Part shown: positions 44,602 through 52,875 of the stretch, piece by piece
How positions within the stretch are numbered: position 1 is the stretch's first letter
Layout of the letters: each line of letters begins with the position of its first letter
NCBI GenBank assembly: GCA_002968845.1
Contig: PVBG01000004.1
Coordinates: 310,001 to 374,000, forward strand
Reading direction: 5' to 3'
Length of the DNA: 64,000 nt
Origin: Neorhizobium tomejilense
Lineage (GTDB): Bacteria > Pseudomonadota > Alphaproteobacteria > Rhizobiales > Rhizobiaceae
Program-made: the position numbers and the translations under genes
The notes under the pieces: model-generated
Database searches by the model: none
Seen by the model: only the letters and a program-made list of their open reading frames with translations
What the model was told of the DNA's origin: nothing

Positions 44602-45642
44602 GTGAATTTCTCACGCCGCAACATCATGACGCTTTCAGCGGCCGCCCTGGCAACCACCTTCCCGAAAATGGCATCCGCGCAGGCGATCGGCTTTACGCCG
44701 AGCCCGATCTATCCCGACCCGGCCATCCAGATCCTCGATCCGAGCTTTGCGAAATATCGCATCGCCAGCAGCTCGCTCGAACAGGTCGCAACCGGCGCTC
44801 GCTGGCTGGAAGGTCCGGTCTGGTTCGGCGACGGGCGTTATTTGCTCGTCAGCGACATTCCGAACAATCGGGTCATGCGCTATGACGAAGCCAACGAGAG
44901 CTGGAGCGTCTACAACCCCAGCTCCAACTATGCCAACGGCCACGCCCGCGACCGCCAGGGCCGCTTGCTTTCCTGCGAACATCTGACACGCCGGGTCACC
45001 CGCACCGAATATGACGGGTCGATCACCGTGCTCGCAGACAACTACAACGGCAAGAAGCTTAACTCCCCGAACGATATCGTCTGCAAATCGGACGGCTCCA
45101 TCTGGTTCACCGACCCGCCCTTCGGCATCGCCGGCGAGTGGGAGGGCGAGAAGGGCACGGCGGAGCTGCCGCACTCCGTCTATCGCATATCGCCGGACGG
45201 CAAGCTTGGCCTCGTCACCGACGAGCTGAAGGGCCCGAACGGGCTCGCATTTTCGCCGGATGAAAAGAAGCTCTACATCGTCGAAGGCCGCGCATCGCCA
45301 TTCCGTATCATCTGGAGCTACGACCTCGGCGCAGATGGCGTGAAGCTGTCGAACAAGACGGCATTGGTGACGGCCGACGACAACGGCGCTCTCGATGGCC
45401 TCAAGATCGATATCGATGGCAATCTCTGGTGCGGCTGGGGATCGAACGGCGCTGCAGGCGCCAGGCCCGAGGATCTGAACGGCGTCAAGATATTCAACCC
45501 GTCCGGCAAGGCGATCGGCTTCATCAAGCTTCCGGAGCGCTGCCCGAACCTCGTCTTCGGCGGCCCAAAAAAGAACCGCCTCTATATGGCGAGCAGCCAC
45601 TCGGTCTACGCGATCTACGTGGAAACCCGCGGCGCCGTTTAA
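44602..45642 (+). CDS. Tat-exported SMP-30/gluconolactonase-like protein
   Basis: This 346-residue protein is a six-bladed beta-propeller of the SMP-30/LRE family, whose members are metal-dependent lactonases. The N-terminal FSRRNIMTL signal is of Tat type and ends near MASAQA, so it acts in the periplasm. Likely metal residues are Glu70 in RWLEGPVWFGD, the Asn in LNSPNDIV and the Asp in FTDPPFG. It starts with GTG preceded by AAAGGA. It is a single-gene unit, and a hairpin follows 20 bp after the stop. The lactone substrate is unknown. Confidence 0.88.
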   Translation: MNFSRRNIMTLSAAALATTFPKMASAQAIGFTPSPIYPDPAIQILDPSFAKYRIASSSLEQVATGARWLEGPVWFGDGRYLLVSDIPNNRVMRYDEANESWSVYNPSSNYANGHARDRQGRLLSCEHLTRRVTRTEYDGSITVLADNYNGKKLNSPNDIVCKSDGSIWFTDPPFGIAGEWEGEKGTAELPHSVYRISPDGKLGLVTDELKGPNGLAFSPDEKKLYIVEGRASPFRIIWSYDLGADGVKLSNKTALVTADDNGALDGLKIDIDGNLWCGWGSNGAAGARPEDLNGVKIFNPSGKAIGFIKLPERCPNLVFGGPKKNRLYMASSHSVYAIYVETRGAV

Positions 45643-45661
45643 TCACCGCGATCAAATCCGG

Positions 45662-45688
45662 AGCGGCCGGCCGTCAGGTCCGGCCGCT
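45662..45688 (+). terminator. Intrinsic-type terminator after the lactonase-like gene
   Basis: AGCGGCCGG and CCGGCCGCT form a perfect 9-bp stem around a 9-base loop, 20 bp after the stop codon. A short TTTC follows. This is a fair intrinsic terminator. Confidence 0.6.
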
Positions 45689-45784
45689 TTCGCCGTGACC
45701 ATCGAAGCGCCACGCTTCCCCGGCAATTTGCATCGCCGGGCCGTAGCCTTGCGATACCCGTCAGCGGCGCCGAGCTAGAGCGGG

Positions 45785-45812
45785 CGCCGCGATATCTACT
45801 CCGTCTTTCCGG
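45785..45812. repeat. Left copy of the 28-bp direct repeat flanking the Fic gene
   Basis: These 28 bases are identical to 47939-47966. The similarity continues rightward for ten more bases with two mismatches and leftward with a one-base gap. The repeat matches the 3' end of the glycosyltransferase gene, including its TAG stop. Within it, CTTTCCGG...GGAAAG forms an inverted repeat at 45805-45819. Confidence 0.85.
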
Positions 45813-45909
45813 CGGAAAGCCCAGTGAGGAAGACCCCGATTAACTGCCAAACGACACTCCACCAATGTCACGTCGGAATCAATATTCGTGAAGGCTGCCT
45901 CCCTGTCAT

Positions 45910-45938
45910 TGAAATTCATTGCTTATCATCGAATTTCA
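45910..45938. promoter_or_regulatory. Inverted repeat TGAAATTC/GAATTTCA upstream of the Fic gene
   Basis: TGAAATTC at 45910-45917 and its complement GAATTTCA at 45931-45938 lie about 50 bp before the Fic start in an AT-rich stretch. They may form an operator for autoregulation. No experiment supports it. Confidence 0.3.
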
Positions 45939-45986
45939 TGAGAGCTTCGATCTGGAACCATTTTTCAGAGACGAGTATCCGGATTC

Positions 45987-47546
45987 ATGGAACAGGGCCA
46001 GAGAAAGCCATTTTCAGAAGCTGTCAGTATATTTCACGACCGCTCGATGCCGGAAGCCGCCCTCCCGGTCGGCTATGCAGCCCTGATCGATGCCTTTGAA
46101 TTACCCGTACCTGTGCCAATCATCCTCTCAGCGATCGGTCCTCGCCACAAAGTCTATCAGGCCGAAGGATGGAACGTTTTCACGCCGCGCCACCAACCGG
46201 ACGACAATCTTACCGGACACCTAACCTTTGCCCTACGCTATGAAGGACTGGATCTTGCTGTTCTGAAAGCCCTGTTCCGGGCAACAGGTCCTGAGCCGAT
46301 CACCAACATGGTGCGCGCGGCGCCCACTGGCGCCTATGCTCGACGGCTGTGGTTTCTCTACGAATGGCTGCTGAATACACGGCTTGATCTGCCCAACGCG
46401 GCACAGGGCACCTATGCCGTTGTCGTCGATCCAGACCGGCAATTCTCGGTGGGTGGAACGAGTTCAACAAGACATCGCGTGAAGAATAACTTGCCCGGCA
46501 CACCAGCTTTCTGCCCGATGATCTTCCGCACGCCCGCACTCGAAGCATTCGTTGCACGTGGACTTGGCAACGAAGCGCGCCAGTTGATCGACGAGGTGCC
46601 GGCGGACCTGCTTGCACGCACCGCTGCATTCCTGCTGCTCAAGGATTCGCGCTCGAGCTTTCAGATCGAGGGAGAAGATCCGCCGCCAGATCGCATCCAG
46701 CGCTGGGCCCAGGTTATCGGTGAAGCCGGGCGTCGACCGATAGACCGCGCCGAATTGGAGCGGCTGCAGCGCATCGTCATCGGCGACGCGCGCTTCGTTC
46801 ATCTTGGCTTACGCGTTGAGGGTGGCTTCATCGGCGAGCGTGATCGCCTGACGGGCGCGCCAATCCCCAATCATGTCAGCGCCCGACATGAAGATCTGCC
46901 CTCTCTGATCGACGGCCTGACTTCTTTCGACCGAGGCGCGGCACAGCAGCTCGATCCTGTTCTCGCCGCCGCGGCTCTCGCCTTCGGCTTCGTCTATATC
47001 CACCCTTTCGAGGATGGAAATGGCCGACTGCACCGCTATCTAGTCCATCATGTTCTCGCCGAGCACGGGTTCAATCCTCCCGGACTCGTCTTTCCGGTCT
47101 CGTCGGTCATCCTGGACCGCATCGATGCCTATCGAACCGTACTGGAAAGCTATTCACGCCGCCTGTTGCCGGTTGTTCATTGGCAGTCGACGGATCGTGG
47201 TAACGTCACGGTGCTGAACGACACAGCCGACTTCTACCGCTACTTCGATGCGACGCCTCAGGCCGAATTCCTGTTCGAGTGTGTAGCCCGAACCATTGAT
47301 GTGGACCTGCCAGCCGAGACAGCATTCCTACGCATTTATGACGCGTTTAAGATCGAGGTCCAGCAGATGATCGATATGCCCGATCGCCTGCTGGACCTCC
47401 TGTTCCGCTTCCTGCGCCAGAACGACGGGCGACTGTCGAAGCGGGCTCGTGAAAGGGAGTTTTCGGCGCTCACCGACGCAGAGGCGGCACGCATCGAGGC
47501 CATCTATGCTGATATTCAAGGTGCGGTGAGGTCGTTTCGCAGTTAA
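45987..47546 (+). CDS. Fic-domain protein (class II-like AMPylator)
   Basis: This 519-residue protein carries the full Fic motif HPFEDGNGRLHR at residues 339-350, with the catalytic His339. Fic enzymes usually transfer AMP or a related group from a nucleotide to a protein hydroxyl. An inhibitory motif, SFQIEG (Ser224 to Gly229), lies upstream of the Fic core, matching the S/T-xxx-E-G/N pattern of class II enzymes whose own N-terminal helix blocks the active site. The C-terminal 150 residues are unassigned; no antitoxin gene is adjacent. The gene lies between two direct repeats of the neighbouring glycosyltransferase end, suggesting insertion. Targets are unknown. Confidence 0.9.
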   Translation: MEQGQRKPFSEAVSIFHDRSMPEAALPVGYAALIDAFELPVPVPIILSAIGPRHKVYQAEGWNVFTPRHQPDDNLTGHLTFALRYEGLDLAVLKALFRATGPEPITNMVRAAPTGAYARRLWFLYEWLLNTRLDLPNAAQGTYAVVVDPDRQFSVGGTSSTRHRVKNNLPGTPAFCPMIFRTPALEAFVARGLGNEARQLIDEVPADLLARTAAFLLLKDSRSSFQIEGEDPPPDRIQRWAQVIGEAGRRPIDRAELERLQRIVIGDARFVHLGLRVEGGFIGERDRLTGAPIPNHVSARHEDLPSLIDGLTSFDRGAAQQLDPVLAAAALAFGFVYIHPFEDGNGRLHRYLVHHVLAEHGFNPPGLVFPVSSVILDRIDAYRTVLESYSRRLLPVVHWQSTDRGNVTVLNDTADFYRYFDATPQAEFLFECVARTIDVDLPAETAFLRIYDAFKIEVQQMIDMPDRLLDLLFRFLRQNDGRLSKRAREREFSALTDAEAARIEAIYADIQGAVRSFRS

Positions 47547-47949
47547 ACATGAGAGGGCATTGTAAACTTAACGTTCACGAGGCAATCGTAGGCCGCTTGC
47601 ACCATGGCGGTTCAGGCGCGAGCGATTTTTGCCCAGAGGTTCATTGCCTCCGAACGCAGTTCGCGACACACAGCCTGACCTATGATCTCGGCAGGGGAAC
47701 GGTGGGCGGCACAGCGGGTCACGGTCACTGCGTTAAGTTGACGATGCCGTCGCACCGCATCGCAGCCGCTCTGCTCCTGCCACTCACATTCATCGTGCCC
47801 GCGCCATGGCGCATTGGAAAATAGTGACGGGTGCCATTGCCTGATCTCAGGCAGCAGCGCGGTCGTTCGTTCGCCGCTCGATAATGTGACAACTCCTCAG
47901 CGCGAAATGGTAGTGTGATCGGTGCCTGTCGACCGGGACGCCGCGATAT
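47547..47949. other. Non-coding region between the Fic gene and the glycosyltransferase gene
   Basis: About 400 bases without a supported gene on either strand. Short open frames here have no recognisable similarity, and I could not identify an integrase or transposase remnant. The right copy of the 28-bp repeat at 47939 overlaps the last three bases of this region's right edge and runs into the glycosyltransferase end. Confidence 0.5.
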
Positions 47950-47966
47950 CTACTCCGTCTTTCCGG
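47939..47966. repeat. Right copy of the 28-bp direct repeat flanking the Fic gene
   Basis: Identical to 45785-45812. This copy is the native position: it includes the TAG stop of the glycosyltransferase gene (minus strand) and its last codons (GKTE). The distance between copies is 2154 bp. Confidence 0.85.
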
Positions 47967-48771
47967 TGGAAAGTCCGAAAAACTCTTTCCTGTACGCCGC
48001 CGACAGCGGTCGGAGCTTCGTCAAATTCTTGAGAATCCGGACAGGCCGCTTCAGAACATTCCTGTTCAGGAAATACATATGGATCAGGCTGGGCGCCTTG
48101 CTGTGCGATCCCTTGTGGGCGACACGATAGACCGCACCCCTGAACGGCAGCGCGTTCAAGGGCGTACCGCGTTCGGCCAGAATGGATTCTATGCGGACAT
48201 GGCTGCCAAGCATGTCCTTGATCCATGGGAGGGAAACGTCTTCCGCCTTTGACGGCAGTCCGTAGAGGTCCGAACGAATGATCAGCGACGTTCCGCAATA
48301 GTGGTTGAACTGGTCGCGGCACAACAGAATGCTGCCGCCATCGTCCCAGATATAACCCTTGTCGATCGTCCAGCCGTTCTCGTCCTGGTGCCGGGCAGCA
48401 TATTCGGTAATTCGGGCGCTGACAAAATCGTCATCGTCGACGATCATGAAGAAGCGACAATCGCGGGCCGTCAGCATGCCCGCAAGAACGCGGCGGCCCT
48501 TGTCGGCGCGGAATGAATCGAGAAAATCCTCTTCCGTCGCATCGCCCCGCTCGTGGATGTCGTTCGGCGGAAAGTCCACCCATGCCACCGAGAACTTCTC
48601 CGGCAGGACAGGAAGATCGGCACCCCTGTTGGCGACGATCACGCCCCGCCAGTCAGGATTGGTCTGGTTCGCGATGGATGCCACGGTCTGCGTCAGGTTT
48701 CGCTTCAGGATGCTCCAGTCGCGCGCGTTGTCCTGATGTCGTACAGGGATAATGAAGGTCACAACACTCAT
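47950..48771 (-). CDS. Glycosyltransferase family 2-like protein
   Basis: This 273-residue protein has a GT-A type N-terminal half with TFIIPVRHQDN, SIANQTNPDWRGVIVANRG and a metal-binding acidic cluster DDDD (residues 112-115) in FFMIVDDDDFVSAR. It would transfer a sugar onto a lipid-linked or polysaccharide acceptor at the inner membrane. It is the last gene of a three-gene unit with the flippase and the pyruvyltransferase genes. A copy of its 3' end occurs 2.15 kb further on beyond the Fic gene. Confidence 0.8.
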   Translation of the reverse strand: MSVVTFIIPVRHQDNARDWSILKRNLTQTVASIANQTNPDWRGVIVANRGADLPVLPEKFSVAWVDFPPNDIHERGDATEEDFLDSFRADKGRRVLAGMLTARDCRFFMIVDDDDFVSARITEYAARHQDENGWTIDKGYIWDDGGSILLCRDQFNHYCGTSLIIRSDLYGLPSKAEDVSLPWIKDMLGSHVRIESILAERGTPLNALPFRGAVYRVAHKGSHSKAPSLIHMYFLNRNVLKRPVRILKNLTKLRPLSAAYRKEFFGLSTGKTE

Positions 48772-48802
48772 GACAGCCTCCGGTCGTTGATCTCAGGCAG
48801 CG

Positions 48803-49801
48803 TCATGCCGCGACACCTGCCTGTTCTTTTGCCCATCTGATGCCGTCGTCGAGCGAAGTCGCCTTGTAGGAGAGATCGGTGCCGCCCGAAAAGGCGTTCA
48901 TAAATCGGCGGATTTTTCCGTAATTATTGTCGAGCACAGCATGGCTGCGTCCGATGAGAAGCGAGCAGATATGCACATGCAGGCGGTCCGTCACGATGGC
49001 CTTGCCGCGGGAAATCTGGCTTATGCCACGCTGGAAGCGGTTGTTGGCCGCGGCATCCAGTTTGCGCAGCCGCATTTCGGAGGGGGTGAGATGTAGCAGT
49101 GCCGAGGCCGCCCCGAGCGCTTTTGCAACGCGCACCTTTGATCGGCTCTCGGTAATCCAATCCTCCTTCGGGATGTCCGGATAGGCGGAAAAATCAACCG
49201 TTCCGACCTGCTCCTTGTCCTGGCGGAGCATTGCGAGGACCGGGAATTGCGGCGCGGCGGGCTCTATCTTGCCGATGCAGAAGGCCATGTCCGGGCACAG
49301 ATAGGCCTGGCAATCGAAATTTTCCTTGGCGAACTGAAACGACTCCTCGTCGCGCACCAGGAGCACGAAGTTCTTGTGCTTGCCGATCGCGCGTTTGCTC
49401 TGCTCCAGCCGTTCTGCGGACTTGTAGTGAATCGATTGCGGAAACTGGACGATCTGCCGGTCGGGAAACAGCTCCATCACGCGCTCCCGGAAATCCTGAT
49501 GAAACACCCATATATCGCCGAAATTGCCACCCCCATGGATGAAGATCGGGCCGTTCGGGGCAGAGTTCTTGAGCTCATCCGGTGAAAAATCGTCGGTCGT
49601 GCAAACGTAGGAAGGCCGCTTTGCATACCGCTGCTTCAAATAGGCCATCTCTCCCAGCCAGATGGCGGAATCCCCGCAATTCCTGATGTCGGGAAAGTCC
49701 AGTATCGCGATCGGTTCATCAGGCCGGATGAACTCTTTAAGGCAATCGTGGGTCCTGTCCTGAAGCCTGGTGATAAGTTCGGATTGCTGAGCACCTGACA
49801 T
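48803..49801 (-). CDS. Polysaccharide pyruvyltransferase family protein (ExoV-like)
   Basis: This 332-residue protein belongs to the polysaccharide pyruvyltransferase family, which adds ketal-linked pyruvate to exopolysaccharide sugars. The family pattern is visible in IRNCGDSAIWLGEMAYL at about residues 40-56, GPIFIHGGGNFGDIW near residue 85, and the C-terminal IVTDRLHVHICSLLIG. It resembles ExoV of succinoglycan synthesis in length and motifs. The flippase gene precedes it by 41 bp and the glycosyltransferase gene follows after 31 bp. Confidence 0.88.
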   Translation of the reverse strand: MSGAQQSELITRLQDRTHDCLKEFIRPDEPIAILDFPDIRNCGDSAIWLGEMAYLKQRYAKRPSYVCTTDDFSPDELKNSAPNGPIFIHGGGNFGDIWVFHQDFRERVMELFPDRQIVQFPQSIHYKSAERLEQSKRAIGKHKNFVLLVRDEESFQFAKENFDCQAYLCPDMAFCIGKIEPAAPQFPVLAMLRQDKEQVGTVDFSAYPDIPKEDWITESRSKVRVAKALGAASALLHLTPSEMRLRKLDAAANNRFQRGISQISRGKAIVTDRLHVHICSLLIGRSHAVLDNNYGKIRRFMNAFSGGTDLSYKATSLDDGIRWAKEQAGVAA

Positions 49802-49842
49802 TATGCCTCTCTTTCAAACGTTTAGAAGAACAAGCCCCGCGA

Positions 49843-51324
49843 TCAGGCGTGACTGACTTTGGACAAGACCTTGGCGGCGATCTTTCTGACTTCAGTCTCC
49901 GGACCGTTCGGACGATCCATGACCAGCCAGAGAAAGATGCTGGAGCCGCAATAAAGAACGCCTCCAAGGCAGATAAGGGCGGCCAGTTGTAGGACCAGCC
50001 CGGTATGCGTGGTTTCGACTCCCATGTAGCGATCGGCAAGCGAGACCCCGGCAGCCATGACGGCCGAACTGGCAAGCGCTCTGAAATTTGCCCATAGCTG
50101 TGCGGAGACCGAAACGCTTATGAAGCGCTTGACGATGATCATGTTCACGAAAGCGCTGAAGAGGCCGGTGAGCACCCGACTGAAGATCAACCCCGGAAGC
50201 CCCCAGAACACCAGGCCGATCGTAATCACCGGGATCCGGACGAGAAGCATCTGCGCGTCGCGGATGAACAGGGTCCGGGTTTGCCCCAGCGCCATGCCGA
50301 GAGGCTGATTGAGAGATCCCAATGTCTGCAGCGCATAAACGGACGCCAGCGCCTGGATGATGAAGATCACCGGAAGCCACTTTTCACCGAGCACGAGCCT
50401 GACCAGGGGATCTGCGATGACCGCCATCCCGATCCCGGCAGGCAACGCCACCGCCGTCAGCAATGCCTGGGTTCGCTGATAGGCTGCGGCCAGACGCGCG
50501 GGATCGTGGCGGACATTGGCAAAAGCGGGATAGATGGTGGCGGTCAGCGGCGCGGTCGCTTCGCGCGTCGGCGTCATCGCGAGCTGCCCGCCCAGCGAAT
50601 AATATCCCAGAGCGGAGCCGGTCAGCAGCTTGCCGATCAGCAGATAGTCGAAACGCCAATTGAGCGTGTTGACGATCTGCCCGGCGGTAATCCAGATCGA
50701 AAACGAAAAGAATTCCCGCATATGGGAGAAGGTGATCCGGGGGCGGAACGGCAGGATGAAATAGGACGCCACGACATTGGTGATCTGCATCACCAATGTG
50801 CCGACCACCAGCGCCCAATAGGTCTGATAGATGACGGCGATGGCGACGGTCGCCACAAATCCGGCAATCTTCTGGGCCACGTTCAGCACGAACTCCTGCC
50901 GGAAGATCAGCTCCCGCTGGAGCATGATCCTTCGCGGATTGGCAAACCCGTTGATGAGGAGGCTGAGGCTCAGGACAAGCAGCACGCCGAAAAGGCGCGG
51001 GTCGTCGTAGATGAGGGCAGCCGGATAGGCGAACGCGGCGAATAAGGCGCATAATATCAGGCCGCGGGTCGCAGCCAGTGTCCATGCGGCGCTGAAATGG
51101 GATTCTTCCGGGGCTTCGTGACGGATAAGCGCTTCGTTCAACGAAAGCTCGGTGATCGTCGTCACGATGGCGAGCATGGTCGTCGCAAGCGCTACGAGGC
51201 CAAAATCCGACGGCAGGAGATACCAGGCCAGGATGATGGTACTGAGGGTCGACAACCCATTGACGATGACCCTCGAGAGGGAGACCCAGAGACTTCCGGT
51301 TACCAGGCGGTCAGCGATACTCAT
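49843..51324 (-). CDS. Oligosaccharide flippase (MOP family, Wzx/ExoT-like)
   Basis: This 493-residue integral membrane protein has about fourteen hydrophobic segments and the N-terminal pattern SLWVSLSRVIVNGLSTLSTI of polysaccharide-transport proteins. Such proteins flip lipid-linked repeat units or oligosaccharides across the inner membrane. It heads the minus-strand exopolysaccharide unit. No polymerase or chain-length gene is present in this window, so the unit is probably an accessory part of a larger polysaccharide locus. Confidence 0.88.
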   Translation of the reverse strand: MSIADRLVTGSLWVSLSRVIVNGLSTLSTIILAWYLLPSDFGLVALATTMLAIVTTITELSLNEALIRHEAPEESHFSAAWTLAATRGLILCALFAAFAYPAALIYDDPRLFGVLLVLSLSLLINGFANPRRIMLQRELIFRQEFVLNVAQKIAGFVATVAIAVIYQTYWALVVGTLVMQITNVVASYFILPFRPRITFSHMREFFSFSIWITAGQIVNTLNWRFDYLLIGKLLTGSALGYYSLGGQLAMTPTREATAPLTATIYPAFANVRHDPARLAAAYQRTQALLTAVALPAGIGMAVIADPLVRLVLGEKWLPVIFIIQALASVYALQTLGSLNQPLGMALGQTRTLFIRDAQMLLVRIPVITIGLVFWGLPGLIFSRVLTGLFSAFVNMIIVKRFISVSVSAQLWANFRALASSAVMAAGVSLADRYMGVETTHTGLVLQLAALICLGGVLYCGSSIFLWLVMDRPNGPETEVRKIAAKVLSKVSHA

Positions 51325-51847
51325 GACCGACCTCTTCGCGACAAATACCGATCGTACGTGAGCGACATCATTCCGTAGCTACCCCTTTTCGCGGAGTTTC
51401 GGCTCCTTTTCAAGCCGCTGGTTCCGCGCCCATGATGCGTGAGATCTTCTTGCCGCATGAAAATGGGCGGGCTATCTGCTGGACACTTCGGTCATCGATC
51501 TCTCCATGCAATTTTCCCCTGGTGGCTTAAGCGCATTCTCAGTGACCGGACGAGTCGATCGTCTCGTCCGACGGCGTGATCCGGCAGCCCTGGCCGGGGC
51601 TGCAGACCGCCGACGGTCTAGTTGGCCGGAAATGATGTTGGTTTTGTGGTGCCCTTCGCAAGTGCGAAAGAGCAGGTGCACAACGCCGCAAGATGGGCGT
51701 GTTTCCGGCATTGATCGTCCGATTGCTTTTGGCATTCCCGCGATCGGGCGTTTATACCTTTGCCAAGGCGAAGCCGTCGATGCGGACGATCAGGAGGCTG
51801 ACGGCCGGAAAGTCCGTAAAAGAATAAACGCATATCAGGAAGAAGCG
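51325..51847. other. Non-coding region between the flippase and FGE genes
   Basis: This stretch of 523 bases has no credible gene; the frame upstream of the FGE start is open but lacks family similarity. It holds two hairpins: an 8-bp stem CGGACGAG/CTCGTCCG at 51547-51570, and AGACCG/CGGTCT with a 4-base loop at 51604-51619. A long leader or a small RNA is possible, but I saw no known riboswitch pattern. Confidence 0.5.
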
Positions 51848-52801
51848 ATGAGTGGATGCTGTTCAGGATCGAGACGGGAAACGGAGCAGGGAACATTCGA
51901 CACACCTGCAAACACGATCTCTCGCGGCATCCGGGGGGAAACGATTGCCGTCAAGGGTGGCGAGACGTTCGTCGGAACCCATGCTCCGGTGATTTCCGCC
52001 GATGGCGAGGGGCCGGAGCGCAAGGTCTCGCTGCAGGATTATCACCTCGAAGCCGAGACGGTCACGGTTCGTCGGTTTGCCGAATTCGTCGAAGCGACCG
52101 GGTATGTGACGGAATCGGAACGCTTCGGCTCTTCCGCCGTGTTCGCGCCGCTGCTCGGTGACATCAGCCTTGCAACGGGTGGTGTCGTCGGCACCCCGTG
52201 GTGGACGCGCGTCGACAATGCCACATGGCGGCAGCCGGAAGGCCGCGGCAGTTCGATCGACGATCGGCTTGACCATCCGGTCACCCACGTCTCCTGGAAC
52301 GATGCGCTCGCGTTCGCGCAATGGGTCGGCGGCCGCCTGCCGACGGAAGCGGAATGGGAACACGCCGCACGCGGCGGCAACCGCCGCCGCCGGTATCCCT
52401 GGGGCGAGGAAGAGCCGACCGACGAAGCGATCTTCTGCAATATCTGGCAGGGCCGCTTTCCCGAGACCAACACGCTGCAGGACGGATATTTCGGCACCGC
52501 GCCGGCGCGCAGCTTCGCCCCGAATGAGGCCGGTTTCTACAATCTCGCCGGCAATGTCTGGGAATGGACCGCCGACCCTTTCAAGGTCCGCTCGCTGTCG
52601 AAACAGGCGAAGACGCGGAACGAGCATGCCAAGCGCTTTTCCGACAAGGTGCTGAAGGGCGGCTCGTTCCTCTGCCACAAAAGTTACTGCTATCGGTACC
52701 GGATCGCGGCGCGAATGGGCCTTTCCCCCGACAGCGCCTCGAGCAATACGGGCTTCCGGATCGCCTATGACATCGTAGCCGGAAAGGACAATGGCCCTTG
52801 A
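51848..52801 (+). CDS. Formylglycine-generating enzyme (sulfatase-modifying factor)
   Basis: This 317-residue protein is a formylglycine-generating enzyme, which oxidises the active-site cysteine of sulfatases to formylglycine using oxygen and copper. The decisive motif is in the C-terminal part: GGSFLCHKSYCYRYR with Cys276 and Cys281, the same spacing as the two catalytic cysteines of human FGE. VGGRLPTEAEWEHAARGG and NLAGNVWEW are typical of the fold. The start at 51848 follows GGAAGAAG. Two cysteine-type sulfatases in this window (54550 and 62598) are its natural clients. It converges on the GH3 gene. Confidence 0.95.
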   Translation: MSGCCSGSRRETEQGTFDTPANTISRGIRGETIAVKGGETFVGTHAPVISADGEGPERKVSLQDYHLEAETVTVRRFAEFVEATGYVTESERFGSSAVFAPLLGDISLATGGVVGTPWWTRVDNATWRQPEGRGSSIDDRLDHPVTHVSWNDALAFAQWVGGRLPTEAEWEHAARGGNRRRRYPWGEEEPTDEAIFCNIWQGRFPETNTLQDGYFGTAPARSFAPNEAGFYNLAGNVWEWTADPFKVRSLSKQAKTRNEHAKRFSDKVLKGGSFLCHKSYCYRYRIAARMGLSPDSASSNTGFRIAYDIVAGKDNGP

Positions 52802-52852
52802 TCGCAGGTGGCGTCGCGGTCTGGTCGATCGGTGAGCCCCACATGCCCTTCA

Positions 52853-52870
52853 TCCGGCGTGCATGCCGGA
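52853..52870. terminator. Short hairpin between convergent FGE and GH3 genes
   Basis: TCCGGC and GCCGGA form a 6-bp stem around a 6-base loop in the 74-bp gap between the two convergent genes. It is a weak bidirectional terminator candidate. Confidence 0.35.
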
Positions 52871-52875
52871 GGCGA

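Larger units (their letters stand above)
45643..45986. other. Intergenic region holding a hairpin, a direct repeat and an inverted repeat
   Basis: These 344 bases carry no supported gene. They contain the terminator-like hairpin at 45662, the left copy of the glycosyltransferase 3'-end repeat at 45785, and an AT-rich inverted repeat at 45910 upstream of the Fic gene. Read on the minus strand, the repeat encodes the last codons and stop of a protein similar to the glycosyltransferase at 47950. Confidence 0.6.

Noticed and set aside
47549..47824. A 91-codon plus-strand open frame after the Fic gene
   Set aside because: It has no ribosome site, no recognisable family and irregular composition; I treat the region as non-coding.
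47842..48801. A 14-bp repeat TGATCTCAGGCAGC at 47842 and 48788
   Set aside because: Several 14-bp matches are expected by chance in 64 kb, and no further similarity flanks the copies.
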